A stretch of DNA of 64,000 bases from Platerodrilus igneus (lineage: Eukaryota > Arthropoda > Insecta > Coleoptera > Lycidae). Location of the stretch: NCBI GenBank assembly GCA_036346225.1, contig JARFIW010001323.1, positions 1,054,001 through 1,118,000 on the forward strand, written 5' to 3'. Below the pieces are notes generated by a model, which saw only the letters and a list, made by a program, of their open reading frames with translations, ran no database searches and was not told where the DNA came from. Numbering within the stretch: position 1 is the first letter of the stretch; every line of letters starts with the position of its first letter. Below are positions 43,131 through 55,300 of this stretch, piece after piece. The translations under genes and the position numbers were made by a program.

Positions 43131-44009
43131 AAAGACTTGCTTCCTGGCGAATGTAGTACCTTTTGATGGAGCATGGAAAATCAAATGTGGGGGCTTATCG
43201 TCTCTTAATCGACGTAGCGGTGCAGGGTCTGTATCCACATTCCTACCTGGTTTCTCATACCGTTCATTTCAAGGGGTGCCGCTTTACGAAATCTTTCCTA
43301 TTTGGGATCTTAGGAGATCACTCTACTCCCCCAGAATTGTGCTCTACCCAATGTAGGGCTTCCGAACCAAATAAATTGTTTCGAGGTTCTTTCTGTTTGA
43401 AATTTTATTTGAAACTCTATTTATCTAGTTGATCTTCCGAGCTTTTTGTATTTGTGATCAAAGGTAGAAAATACTGTGTAAACGAAAGGAGCCGATCCTG
43501 CCTTACCGCTTAGTATTTTTGTAGGGTAAGATTAAGAAATTTATTTACTGCTAATGTTCTTGCTGACTAATTTGTTAACGTAAGGTTTTTATTGCTGCAA
43601 CATATTTCTTTTCTTACTTTGCTAATAAACCCATGCCTTTAATGTGTTTTAAGTTTGAAAAATTTCTTAAAGGGATCTGAAAACTTTGTATGCATATATA
43701 GGCAATGTAAAAAGGATATTAACTTAATATTTAATTTTTGTATCAAAAATTAAGTGTTAACTTTAAGTATTAAGTTTCACACTACGACCAATTTTAAGCG
43801 GTCGGTGCGGTGGCAAGCTAGACCCTTGCGTGCCTAAATGAAAGAACCTGATGATCGGGTGGCTACTCATTCTGTTTCCTGGTATCGCAAGAATTGCTTT
43901 GGTTTAAAACCATGTGTCGCCTAAACATATGATTAAAATATAAGTGTCCCGTGAATATATACTGTTGTACAAAAAGATTCTTTTTTTGTTTTTTTTTTAA
44001 ACTTTGTCG
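43131..44009. other. Intergenic; possible decayed SINE head near 43805-43900
   Basis: GGTGGCAAGCTAGACC near 43812 and GGTTTAAAACC near 43897 resemble A and B boxes but are too far apart for a clear tRNA head. No gene otherwise. Confidence 0.3.
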
Positions 44010-44320
44010 CGAACGTTACACGTTAAAAGAGTTTCACAAAAGATTCTAGTAAATAATTGTGCTTAAGGAAATTATAATTAATTTTATATATATTTGTGTT
44101 ATACAGTCTTAGATTTAGAATATTTACACATAATATTTTGGTCTAACCCGCCCCCTTTCCAAGCGGAAATGTTTAGAATAATAGCCTTTATTATAATGTC
44201 ATTATGTAGTGTACGTTTCCGTCTTCTTTACATTGCACAATTTGTTGCTTTCTATTTCATATTTAAAAATTTACTGCCTCCTTATTACACTAAAAACCAT
44301 TCAGCTCCAATCGTTTAAAT
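44010..44320. repeat. Dispersed repeat family, related to 39930-40270
   Basis: See the partner copy. Same strand orientation. It contains AGTTTCACAAAAGATTCTAG and CCCGCCCCCTTTCC. Confidence 0.65.
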
Positions 44321-44919
44321 TTATGTTTGTTATACTTCTATAATATAAAGTCGCGTAGATAGGCAACCAACTTTACTTGTCGTTTATTAAATCCACAAGT
44401 TCTTTTATTTAAATTTTTTATCAATTTTTCAAGTATTATTCCGCATAGCTGGCTGGTTCTGACATGAATCGCTGTCAATCTGGCAAAGTTTTGGCGAAAT
44501 CGTATCTGTCATCTTCGGGTTTTGTAGTTTTAGCACTGCCGCGAGTGTATATAAGACCAACATATTAATTACCATTTGATGTTACATTTATTGATTAGAA
44601 ACAATTATAGATTTTTCAGAATTGTGGTTGACCCAATGTATCCCGTGGCATATAGGCCCCGGTCTTCATACTTGTTAATGATTTCAAAATAGTAGATCTC
44701 AGAAAATAGTCTTGGTAAACCAGTATGGATTGTTACAATCTCTGAGAATGTATATCGATGAGATCCAGCTAAGCACGAGAATTATAACGCGACAGCAATA
44801 TGGACTTTTTTACCAAACCTTTTTGGAAAACCTATTTTCTTTTGACAATGAGCACACACTACGTTTGTTTTTCCAATATTCCATCCGAAGGTACTACATT
44901 GGGCAGGAAGCGAGTTTCT

Positions 44920-45108
44920 TTTTACCTGAAAAATTTTGACTTTTGCGGAACCTTTGCTACTCCAAGGAAGGTAGGGATCTTTAACGTACGTGAACACTCA
45001 CACGCAAAACCTCCATTTTATCTCTCATCTAAATATTTTATAAGCGGGCCGTGTCGCAATCTGAACCTGGGACGTTGGGCATATCAACTACGCCACGGAG
45101 CAGCCTGA
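44920..45108 (-). repeat. tRNA-derived SINE, copy B
   Basis: The complement begins GGCTGCTCCGTGGCGTAGTT (A box TGGCGTAGTTGA) and has B box GGTTCAGATTGC about 30 bases on, then a body with TTCACGTACGTTAAAGATCC and CTTGGAGTAGCAAAGG. Head and body order agree with copy A in opposite orientation. RNA polymerase III promoter boxes are clearer here than in copy A. Confidence 0.7.
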
Positions 45109-45195
45109 GTAAACACACAGTCGTTAAGTATATCAAAATCGTTTCTTTTGTTACGTTGTAGAATTTTTCCTTAATTATTACATTATACTATTTCG

Positions 45196-45378
45196 TTAGT
45201 CATGACCGACCCAATGAGTCGTATGAAGTATGTCAAACATTTCTTCATTTTTTACGTTATACAAGTCATTTTTGTCGATGATTGCAATAAACTTCATAAG
45301 TGTGTCTTTTTCATTAATAACTAAAACACCAAACTTATGCACCAGTCTGTAGTCCGTCATTCTTCTTTTACTTCCCAT
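45196..45378 (-). pseudogene. Ginger-like integrase element fragment (pre-HHCC region)
   Basis: A 60-codon frame from ATG 45378 has RMTDYRLVHKFGVLVIN and then NEEMFDILHTTHWVGHD. The pattern DYRL...V.......L and EE.FDILH.THL.IGHGG is what precedes and begins the H2C2 zinc finger in Ginger/KRBA2-like integrase elements. The glycine-rich end of the motif is cut by the stop, and nothing of the DDE core follows, so this is a short fossil. Confidence 0.5.
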
Positions 45379-46089
45379 TGTTTTTAACGTTATTTTAGAT
45401 TTACATACATCTCGAATCTTCTACCTATACTCTTGTTCACATAGAAAAGTCTTGTTGTCGACCAGTTTCTTTTATAATAATGTGAATTTTTTGCGCATTT
45501 CAATAGGTTCTATTTTGACTAAAGTAATCAAAGTAATCTATTAACTAACCGAAATAAACAATCACACAGCTCTCTCTACTGCAAATAAATAAACCAAAAT
45601 TGAGTACGTAATTAAGCGTGTTATTCTTCCCGCATACGACTATTGACTGAGGCAAAACGCAACCCTTGATTTAGGTAGTAGCAAGACAAAACAGCTCTGC
45701 ATCAAACTATAAAATGGAGGCGGACCAAGTAGTAGTGGAGAGTGACGTGAACTTCCGGATAGTATTGTAATTAACGTTATTGCCTAAATCAGTTGGACAA
45801 TGAGGTTATTGACCGGTTCATTACGTTTTATCCCACAAAGCTTGCGCGATAACATCATAGGCCAGAAATTAACATTATTTCGCCGGATGATAACAGTAAC
45901 TGTGCCAGCTATACAAAATTGTTCTTTACGCAACAGGTTTAAAATACTCTACTGGTCCTTCGAGTTGCAGTTTGTTGCTGTTAAGGAGGTGCAAGTCCAA
46001 GATATTTGTCTTTGTTTTCTCCGGCCCTTCTTCTCCAATAAGACCCTGTGGATTGTAAGTTGTGGAAAATCTTCTAAACTGGGATTTGA
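45379..46089. other. Intergenic, no gene assigned
   Basis: A 99-codon frame at 45800-46099 (starts MRLLTGSLRFIPQSLRDN) has no recognisable motif and runs into the repeat that follows. Confidence 0.3.
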
Positions 46090-46564
46090 TGTCAATTAAG
46101 GAATAGAAGCGGAAGATATTTAATACCGTTTATTACAAATTGGAAAAGCCCTTCGTGGATTTTTGTAGGTATAATTTTTTTAAAAATATTGTTTGTAACT
46201 GATATTTGAGTATTTTTCATTTTAACCTAAGGTAGAATAGGTATTAATTATATGATAATTTTCTGTGTAGGGGTCGTTACCAGGAAAGTTAGTGGTTAGA
46301 TTTTGAAACACTCTGATATTTTTATAGACTATCTGTCAAGGATTTTTTGGCCAAACAAACTTACAAACGTGGGAATTAAAGTCAGGTAAAGTAACCATAA
46401 GAAAAGAGATTTTTGTTCTGTAAATTGTAAGCAACATAAGGTGAGAAACATTTTAAAGTAAATAAAGAAATAATTTGATGCTGTGTTTGACTTCATTACA
46501 ATTTGCGGTATCTGTATCACAGCACTCTTTCAGCGGCGCATTAATGTGCGGCGTTGTCACAGCA

Positions 46565-46567
<3 letters not shown>
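46090..46567 (+). repeat. Dispersed repeat A, plus-strand copy
   Basis: Inverted partner at 50655-51260: shared TTTGTTTGGCCAAAAAATCC (on the other strand), TATTTGTAACTGATATTTGAG-like words and the end GCGGCGCATTAATGTGCGGC with TTGTCACAGCAA. The near-palindromic GCGGCGC...GTGCGGC sits about 25 bases before an AT microsatellite. Confidence 0.75.

Positions 46568-46602
<35 letters not shown>
46568..46602. repeat. (AT)n microsatellite at a repeat junction
   Basis: It follows GTCACAGCAATG and precedes ATTGACGTGATAAGGGG. The same flanks occur with a short AT core at 50650-50680 (complement) and partly at 48765-48810. Confidence 0.9.
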
Positions 46603-46604
<2 letters not shown>

Positions 46605-46649
46605 ACGTGATAAGGGGTCACGAAAGGTCATTGAACCCCAAATTCTAAA

Positions 46650-47135
46650 AATAAATCCCACTTAAATATAATATAATCCAGAAAAATAAAGTTTCCGTAA
46701 ATTCATGGTTATGCCCTGTATAATACAAGCGTACCTTTATTCATTGATATACCATGCAAAAAGCAGATTGCTCGTATATAAATAATCACCTGTATGATGT
46801 AACCATATTGTAAATAAATAGCAAGTAACGTAAGTCGTATATGTAAAAATAATTAATAGTAAGATATCGTAGAACGCATTTAATGGCGAACATAAATATC
46901 GATAATTTTAAGATAAATACAAAACCATTTATTTTACTTATTTTTGATAAAAATGCATTTGAATTGCTGTAAATAGCATAAAAGAGTACCTGTTTTACAC
47001 TTTTAGTTTAAGAAACTACAATCAACGCGGATTTAAAAACCCCTTTTGCATTAAAAAGCAAATAAAATTTAAATTAATTACCCCGTGGATAACAGCAATT
47101 CATTTTTTGAATAGAGAATTTTCTAGAACATAAAA
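46650..47135 (+). repeat. Dispersed repeat B, plus-strand copy
   Basis: Aligned over most of its length with 53772-54214 (AAATTCATGGTTA(T/C)(G/A)(T/C)CCTGTA, CCTTTATTCATT, AATAATCACC, TTTTAAGATAAATACAAAA, ATTTTCT(A/G)GAAC end) and partly, inverted, with 51955-52140. No coding content. Confidence 0.75.
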
Positions 47136-48760
47136 GGATGAGCCATCGGTATTTAAAAATAAGTCAAATTCGTATAAAGTCATTAATGAATAAAAATTTT
47201 GTTCTTATAAGCGACCGAAACACAAAAACCTGCAAAATCCTGCGAATATCTGATAAGAAATATTTATTACCTTTCACAATCACTGTTAGAAAGAAGCGGT
47301 GTGGTACACTAACCTTGGGTATTAAACAAGGAAGAACAGCTTGCGTCATGAATAACTGAAACCAGATAATTAGGTCATAAAACTCGACAATTTTCCCAAA
47401 AACATTACATCATAGTGTTCTACATTTTTCTAGTAAACTTCAGAAACAGATAAATTTGTATATAAAGAAAGATCATTCATTCTTAGAGTTCATTCATGCG
47501 AGCACAAAATGTTATTTTGATTTAATCGCATGCTGTTGCTATTCGGAAATAGTATTTGTGTATGCAGTAAGCATATTGTAATTGAATAGTGGCGAGGTTG
47601 AAATGAATTCAAAAGCAATGTTTTAAACGTAACTTAACAACGAAAAATGAAAATTATTAATTACGATGAAGAAGCAAAATTCTTCAAGATAAAGCTATTT
47701 TTAAAGATTTTATTAAATAATTGAAGAGGAAGATTTAACCAGAAATGTACTTTGGTAATCGCTGTTTGAAGTGAGAATTTTTTTATAGAGAATCTTGTAA
47801 TTGTACCAGAATTGTACTAAAAGCCAATTAGAATTTGATTAGAAGTCAATTAGAATTGTACCAGAATCCGATTAGAAGCCCTATATGATTATAAATATAT
47901 AATTGAAATTAATTACCCAATTTCTACTCACGTTTTCTGAGAAAAACGGCAAAAACTTTTCATATATTCTTAACACATTTTTTTTATGTAGCACTATTTT
48001 CACTATAACATAAATTTGATATATTCTAAACTTTATTTATTTGACGCGTAGATTTCTGGTTAAAAGTGTTGTGGCTTCGACGTGCATCAAGTGTGGACTG
48101 TCTTGTCTTATCACCGGTGGGTGTTAAATAGCCTTTTCCCACTACATCTGGGTTGGGTTTCCAAGCAGTTTTACAGATTATTTCAACAAACCAGCTTTTG
48201 TCTTTAATATTTCCTGTATTTTTAAGCTGTTTCTGATGAAATTATGCTTGTTATTTGCTATTGTTTGATACTTTATTATTTGTTATCGTAATCAGACTTT
48301 CAACTTACGTCTGTTGTTTTTTTATAGATAATGCTTTTGGATAATTGTACAAAAATAAATGATGTAACTCTAGTGCTGTTTTCGTTTACGTATTTATTTA
48401 TTTGAAAGTCAGTTTTCTTATCAAAGCGCTCATGGTTCCAGCGTAATTGCATGAAGATTTGTTAGGTTTCATCTTATCTTCTGCGTGTTTTATTTTATAA
48501 ACTTGTAAAACACTCCTCAACGTAGTTTAAATACATGTACGATTATTTCTCTGCTGAATACGCGTTCTATTGTTGAAAGATATGCTTACTGGCATTGTTT
48601 AAAGTTAGATACGGTCTATATACAGGGTGTTAAATGCTTGCTATTTACATAATGTACGAACTACTTATTTTTCTGCTAAATAAATGCAGTTTTCTGATTC
48701 CTATTGTTATTTACAGTTCCTATACGACCCTTACTATTCAATACATCCCTGAACAACTCC
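47136..48760. other. Intergenic, no gene seen
   Basis: Very AT-rich, no feature recognised. Confidence 0.3.
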
Positions 48761-48764
48761 TTAT

Positions 48765-48769
48765 CACAG

Positions 48770-48803
<34 letters not shown>

Positions 48804-48815
48804 CTGTGACTGTAG
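48765..48815. repeat. AT microsatellite with palindromic flanks
   Basis: TTATCACAGCAATATAT on the left and ATATTACTGTGACTG on the right are inverted copies around the (AT)n core, so the whole segment can fold. Adjacent frames reading Ile-Tyr repeats are artefacts. Confidence 0.75.
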
Positions 48816-50654
48816 TTGATTCTAAATGGGTCCCAGCTTCGGCACCGATAAAAGTGCTGAAGACTAAAAATGCCCGACGTTGCGAGACAATAAAAGTACT
48901 TTAACTGTAGGTGCGCCACGTTGAGAGCCATTAAAAAATGCTGAAGTGCTTAATAGAAGTGTTGTCTTAATTATTTTTGTTGGCTCAATTTTAATAAAAT
49001 CACTAGAACCATACATCAAATTTATAATGATAATAAATATTATTTAACTAACAATCTTTCAAATAACATTTACTATATCCACAACGAACAATATCTTACA
49101 TATAACCTCTACAAAGAAAACCCTTTCAAACAAATATGAAATCTAAAGGTAGAGTCCAAAATTGCCACAACGCTTTTGCTTTATCAACAATATCTTAAAT
49201 ATAACAAATATATAACTTATGAGTAGTTAGTTACTTATACTAAAATTAGAGTCCAAAGTTTTTTTATAATCAGGATGAGCACACTCTAGTCTTATTTTCA
49301 TTCACTAATAACTCCTTAATTATATCGTTTTATGTACAAAATTTGTCTAGATAACAAAGATAACTCAATATTCCCTTTTAAAAATGAATTTAAACGTATT
49401 TGATTAGTTAGGTTTAATAAACCTTTTTTTTATATAATGTCAAACCTTACCGTAGACTGCCACCCTCAATCGAATTATCAAATTTAGACACGCTCCCTAT
49501 TCTAATTTCAAATACTATACACAAAAATACTCTTATCATGAAACTTAACTAATAAATAAAAATATCCTTTTTAAAATTTTAGAACAATGTAATTTTAATT
49601 TATCGTGTAAATTATGCTGGTCGTTGTTGTTTTTGCCTCTATTTGTCTCGTAGTTATTCATGAATGTTCAAATCGTTAACAGTTTTTTATTAAATGCAAT
49701 CTGAATAGCCATTCTAATCTCATATACGCTTTTATTTAAACTGAAAGCTTTATCTTGCCGTAGTTAATTATTCTCCATTTTTAAAACCATTTTAACGTAT
49801 CTCAAATAATCTTACGTACTTCTGTACATTTAAAACACTTTTGTGTCACTCCTTCAATAAATAATTTCACTACTAAAGCCGTAGTATTTTTAACACTTGA
49901 TACACTGCATCGTGACGTTTGAAGAAGTACTGAACAACTGATCACCCATCTTAACTTCGATTGAGTTTTATCAGCGCGAGCCCTCGTGATGTCATTATCG
50001 AGAATTTTGTAGGTCAATCACGAATCTTGAAATTTGTTGTTTTCCAGAAGGTGTGATGCAACATTTAGAACTTTGGCCTCAGGCTAGGCTAATTAATTGA
50101 CGTCGTTCTTTATCTTACCAGTATATAAGATTAATGGCTGCATTTAATCTTATTTTTACGACTTTATCTCTTAACTACCCTTAATTGGATGTACGTTTAC
50201 ACTCCTTATCCTATTGCTCCTACGGTATTTGATCATGCACCTTAGGTTCTGTTTAAGTACTGGATTATTCTTCATGGTCAATAACACGTTTCTCAATCAA
50301 AATACATTTTCCTAGTTTCCTTGAACGTGGACTAATATTTTAAATAAATAGGCTTTCATACCAACATATGTTTGAAATTAAGAGGAAAACACAACTAAAT
50401 ATTATACACAACTGAGTACTCTATAGATGATGGCCTTTAAAAGAAAATTCTCTTACGCGCAGAAAATATTATTCTTATCTAAAAACACTATTTCTTTGTC
50501 ATTAAGAATGAAAACTCTTTCAATCACCCGTCTTTTATGCATTTATGGTCACTACACTTGAAGTTTTAACAAATACGCTTTTCTATGAAAATAAATATTT
50601 ACATCATTTGTGCTTACAAAATTATGCTAGATGATTTTTTGACGAACTCTTATC
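48816..50654. other. Intergenic, no gene seen
   Basis: AT-rich. Frame 49802-50017 (minus) has no known motif. Confidence 0.3.
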
Positions 50655-51260
50655 ACATCAATATATGTTGCTGTGACAACGCTTCGCTTTGATGCGCCGC
50701 TAAATGTGTTCTGTGATACAGATACAGCAAATTGTAAAGTTTGAAATTGTTGACTTACCTTCCTTTCTAACTGGAGTTTTCAAAATGAAATCAAACACAA
50801 CAATATCACAAAGTATTTATACAGTATGAAATATTTTCTCTCATGCAAAAACATATAGAACATTTACAACATCGTTTCTTTAAAATATCAAATTATTTCT
50901 AACAAGTACTTATTTACTTAACTATAAAAATGTTCCATACCTTTGTTAGATTTAAATTTACAGAACTAAATCTCTTCTTTTATAGATAGTTTACCTAGTT
51001 ATGATTCTCACACCTGTAAAGTTTGTTTGGCCAAAAAATCCTTGGTAGATAATCTATTAAAAGATCAGAGTGTTTCGAACTCCGATCGTAAACCTGCCTG
51101 GTGAACACCGTACAAAAAAAAATTATATGATTAAGACTTATTCTATACTCAAATATCAGTTACAAACAATATTTCTTTAAAAAATTAAACTTGTAAAAAT
51201 CCATGAAAAGTTTTTTATCCAATTCGTAATTAAATATCTTCTCATTTTAAATTGACAACC
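50655..51260 (-). repeat. Dispersed repeat A, minus-strand copy
   Basis: Inverted partner of 46090-46567, somewhat longer because of internal insertions; begins near GTTGCTGTGACAACG. Confidence 0.75.
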
Positions 51261-51954
51261 ATACCTGCTTACAAAATTTTCATATTATTTACATCTCCAT
51301 TTAGAAACCAATGTGCATCCTCGGTTTAATTATTCAATAAAATTTTAAATTACTTTTTATGTTGAAACATTTCCCATCTTTATTGTATATTACAAGATCA
51401 AACTGCATTTATCAATTTTCATAATTCTGCGCAGGTTACGTTTAACTGTACTTCTTTATTCCATGTTAAATATTAATTATAATATGCGTATTGCATACTT
51501 TAGAACAATAGCTTCGAAAGTTTTCTCTCAGTGTGACATATTTCGCAATTGAATTTATGAATGTTTTAATCAAAGTTCCGCGTTTATATACAAAATTATC
51601 TCGTTTTATATGAAATATTTTACACCGTTTCTCAGAGTAATTCATTAGTGTCGATCGCGTGATTGATTTATAATAGTAACGCGCGTTGCCTCGTCCTTCT
51701 CTAATATCTATACGGTTATTGTGACGTCGCATACTAATGCGACGGATAATAAACTTTTATCGGCTATTTTATGGATTTTATACGATTTTTCAATGTTCCG
51801 ATTGCTTCTTGGAATAAACGTTTCTTTATTAATTAGTTCATACAAAACGGACGTATTCTCTCGAAACTTCGTTCTTAATCTAGTCTATTCCAGAATTATT
51901 TATATATAGAATGTAAGTAATACAAAAGTAAATGTATATGATTAATTTAAAGCT
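51261..51954. other. Intergenic; one short perfect hairpin
   Basis: CGTCGCATACTAATGCGACG at 51723-51742 is an 8-bp perfect stem with a short loop. No gene seen. Confidence 0.3.
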
Positions 51955-52140
51955 TTAGTGGCATTTTAATGCAAACTAGTTGCATTTTTATAGACACAGG
52001 GGGATTATTTATACACGAGGAGTTGCATTTTTGCTGGCACTTTAATGAATAAAAGTATGCTTGCATTATACAGGGCATAACCATGAATTTACGGAAATTT
52101 CTATTTTTCGGATTCTTTTATATTTTAGTGGGCATTATTT
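51955..52140 (-). repeat. Dispersed repeat B, truncated minus-strand copy
   Basis: The complement matches the start of repeat B: GGGCATAACCATGAATTTAC on the plus strand pairs with GTAAATTCATGGTTATGCCC near 46700. A 71-codon frame starting here at 52083 is therefore repeat-derived. Confidence 0.7.
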
Positions 52141-52309
52141 GTAGAATTTGGATTTCAATGAACTCTGGTGACTCCGGAAAAAAAAGAAATGTTCGTCAAT
52201 TTGTAACAGGCATTTTTGGTAGTTTGAACATTTTACGCTATCCTCCATTTATAAATACATTTCTACAAATTACTATTTCTATATTTAATATTTATTAACT
52301 CGTTGACGA

Positions 52310-53748
52310 ATGCGTCGTGTTATAATGAATAGATTGCATCGTTCTTGTCTTGCCGTAAATATAAATTTTGTTCCTTATGTGGATATACAAGTCTAGATAA
52401 GATACGATAAGCGGTTGTAATAGAACGAGTTGAATAAACAGATAGCAGTTGTCGTTTGGTTCTTTGTTCCTAGACAGAAATAACTTTAAAAATACGCTTT
52501 CCTGTTTGCTTTGAAAGTGGTAGTTTGTTCTTCGTTCCTATATGTGAATTGCGTTAAAAGTGCTGCACGACACGACACGTTTTTAGTTGTTTTTCTTGTG
52601 AGATAAGTGTTTTAAGGACTTTTGACGGACGGTTTTATTGCTTACGCGTGGCTTACTATTTGTTTTTCGGTTGAGTTCATACTTTGGATTATCTCAAATA
52701 CTGTGGATACTGTAGTTTCTGAATTTTCTAACAACAAAAAATCTAAAATAGATCTTTGCTTGTGCAAGTTTCGTGTTTGCAAAATATAACAGATTACCGG
52801 CTTACAAAGGTATTGTTTGAAGTTTCTCACTGCTTATTCGGATGTTTATGAAAATAATATACATCTGGTCCCAGTTGAAATTAAACTAGTGCTACAGAAT
52901 ATTTCGAAATTATTGTCTTATGAAATAAAATTTATCAAGGCTACATAGTTCCGACGTGTGATATTGTCTGCTGCTAACCCCAGTGAAATACGTAGGTGTG
53001 ATTAGTGTAACGTGTGATAAGTTCCATCAACACCCTCACAGTCAAGGGTGAAGTGCTTCGTTAGTGCAGGACATCGTTGAATCCCACACTTCAGTTGCAA
53101 GGAAGCGTTGCTGAAGGACTTTTGTAAGTTGAACTATTTCCTACTGGTTATTACTTTAAATATCTATTCGTTGCTTTACCATATCTTTGTCGTTCTGATA
53201 CCTTTTACAATAGACTTGCATGCTATTTTAAAACATAGAAAAAAAAGAAAGAAAGAAAAATCAATACTACTGAATTACTCATACCAATGGTGTCTTATCT
53301 ATTTATCTTTTGTAAACATTTTGTCTGATTTATGTTGAATTGGTGTGTGAGGAAACGTTTCTGCTACTCCCCAATATTACCTCACTTTGTACTAAACATT
53401 TTTCTGTATTGCTTTTACCGTTGTTATATTATATAGATTATCCAAACAGTTTCTTTTTTTTACATTCTACAAAGTACTGAATAACTTAGACTTTTCATTG
53501 CTGCTATGCTTATTTTCTTTTTTTATTGCAGGTTTGCTATTCTAATTTTTTTTTATTGCAGGACTAATCTTTTTTTTTATTTCAGGTTTGTTTAACTATT
53601 TTTCTTGCAGGTATTGTCACTAACTCCTTACCGCCGCATACATTATATGTCAGTCTGCTTTCTACAACCCCCCCTACTCTCCGATTGAACCGGGTCATTT
53701 CTTTGACTTTCTTGGTGTTACGTAGCATAAATTTGGCGCCCAACGTGC
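52310..53748 (+). mobile_element. LTR and leader of a retrotransposon with tRNA-Lys primer site
   Basis: TGGCGCCCAACGTG at 53734-53747 is complementary to the 3' end of insect tRNA-Lys(CUU), the usual minus-strand primer of many Gypsy-group elements. The upstream kilobase contains a likely R/U5-type region (GAGTTGAATAAACAGATAGC near 52430, carrying an AATAAA) but no second LTR or gag follows; repeat B starts 25 bases after the primer site. Therefore this is a 5' fragment. The LTR start is not defined. Confidence 0.5.
53508..53612 (+). repeat. Four tandem 3' splice-acceptor-like motifs
   Basis: Poly-T tracts ending in ATTGCAGG, ATTGCAGG, ATTTCAGG and CTTGCAGG have their AG dinucleotides at 53530, 53560, 53584 and 53609, spaced 30, 24 and 25 bases. 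Each looks like a complete polypyrimidine tract plus CAG acceptor. They arose as an imperfect tandem repeat. Confidence 0.7.
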
Positions 53749-53771
53749 TGCCACGACAAAAAAACGTAACA

Positions 53772-54214
53772 AATTCATGGTTACATCCTGTATAATACAA
53801 ACCTACCTTTATTCATTAAAATGACAAGCACAAACACAAATTCCACGTGTATAAATAATCACCCTGTATGGTATAAGCGTACTGTACATACATAGCAAAT
53901 AATATAAGACATATGTAAAAATAATTATTTTTAAGATAGTTTAAAGCGCTTTAAATGCGAATGCAAATCGAACATTTTAAGATAAATACAAAAGCTATTC
54001 GTTTGTGCACTTTCTGTGCATAAAAATGAATAATTTCATGTATTTAAAACCACAATTCTAATCTTAATTATGTGTATTAAAAACACGTTTTACCATGAAA
54101 GCAAATATTTTCTATAAAAATGCAACTAATTTGCACTATAAATCCATTAATGCTTAAATTAATTATCCTGTGTATTACATAAATTCATTTTAAATAAATA
54201 ATTTTCTGGAACAG
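53772..54214 (+). repeat. Dispersed repeat B, second plus-strand copy
   Basis: Starts near AAATTCATGGTTACATCCTG and ends at TTTTCTGGAAC, immediately followed by the end segment of repeat A. Confidence 0.75.
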
Positions 54215-54266
54215 CACTCTTTCAGCGGCGCATCAAAATGCGGCGTTGTCACAGCAATGTATGTAT
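54215..54266 (+). repeat. End segment of repeat A joined to repeat B
   Basis: AGCACTCTTTCAGCGGCGCA ... TGCGGCGTTGTCACAGCAATG matches 46517-46567 almost exactly. Here it directly follows repeat B, whereas at 46 kb it precedes it. Confidence 0.8.
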
Positions 54267-55114
54267 ACGGCTACTGTACTACAGGCCTAAAATTATATGC
54301 ATTTACTGGAACTATATAAAACTTGCGGTGAACTCTTGATATACCGTTCCCTTGTGCTATTTTTTTTATTACTTTAATTGTTTTTGTTAAGTATTTTCGT
54401 TTGTTCTATAGGCATACGTTATCGTTGTAAATCTACTGATTCTTTTTCCTATAGCGGGAGCAAAGCGGGTTTGAGTATTCATGCGCTTCCCCGCCCCTAA
54501 TCTTCGACTCTCTTAGTGCGGCATCTCTTTCCTTTTTTTCTTATATCATAGTAACTTGTACAGATATGCCTTCCCTACTTTCTCGGTCCCATTCTGATCT
54601 GTGCATTCTATCATCACACATTGACGACAACGTTCTAAAATTGATAACATTTTTATATTGTAGTTCTTACATAAATTAGTAGTAAAATTTTCAGTATTCT
54701 AAAGACGCTTTCCTGGTGTATGCGTTAAAATGAGAATCTTTTTAATGAATTGAAATTCTTCCGGCAATCACAAGCAATAGCATTGGCTTGTATCCTTGGT
54801 AACGTGGTTTAATGAAATTTTAAACACATTCTTATTTCATGAAGTTTATTTCTTATTCAGTATTTGAACAAAGAAAGAATTTTATTTTTGAAGGTTAACG
54901 ACAAGCTGCTCTATATATGACCTTTCCGCGAAATGTGACATTTTCAAAATACCTAAACTATTAGAACGTATGAGTGTTATTTTCAATATTAAAAGTACTT
55001 TCTGTATAATAAAAAATACTCAATAAATTAAATTTTAATTCAAATGGCAAAAATGCTCAATATCGTACTATATATTACATATCACAAATTTTAGAACACA
55101 AATCAGTAATTTAC
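54267..55114. other. Intergenic, no gene seen
   Basis: AT-rich, no feature recognised. Confidence 0.3.
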
Positions 55115-55300
55115 AGTGTGTTACGGGTAAAATGAATGTTGCGTTAATAAATTTTGATTTGCCCTGAAGGGACGGGGGTCCCCCTAGCAATATAAGGGTG
55201 CGTCGTCTAACTGCAGTGGTGCGGAAGTGGATTCTTATGGAGAAAACTGTGAAAGAAAATAGAAAAATGAAGAAATAGAAACAACAAAAAATAAAAATAA
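55115..55300 (+). repeat. Isolated LTR-like segment of the BEL-associated family
   Basis: Related to 1405-1530 (see there), with the self-complementary GGGGGTCCCCC core. It stands alone with no pol nearby, as expected for a solo LTR. Confidence 0.5.

Noticed and set aside
43805..43900. A tRNA gene or third SINE copy
   Set aside because: The box-like motifs are too far apart and no cloverleaf can be drawn.
45055..45108. Functional tRNA gene on the minus strand
   Set aside because: A and B boxes are present but acceptor stem and anticodon arm do not pair properly and the sequence continues into a SINE body.
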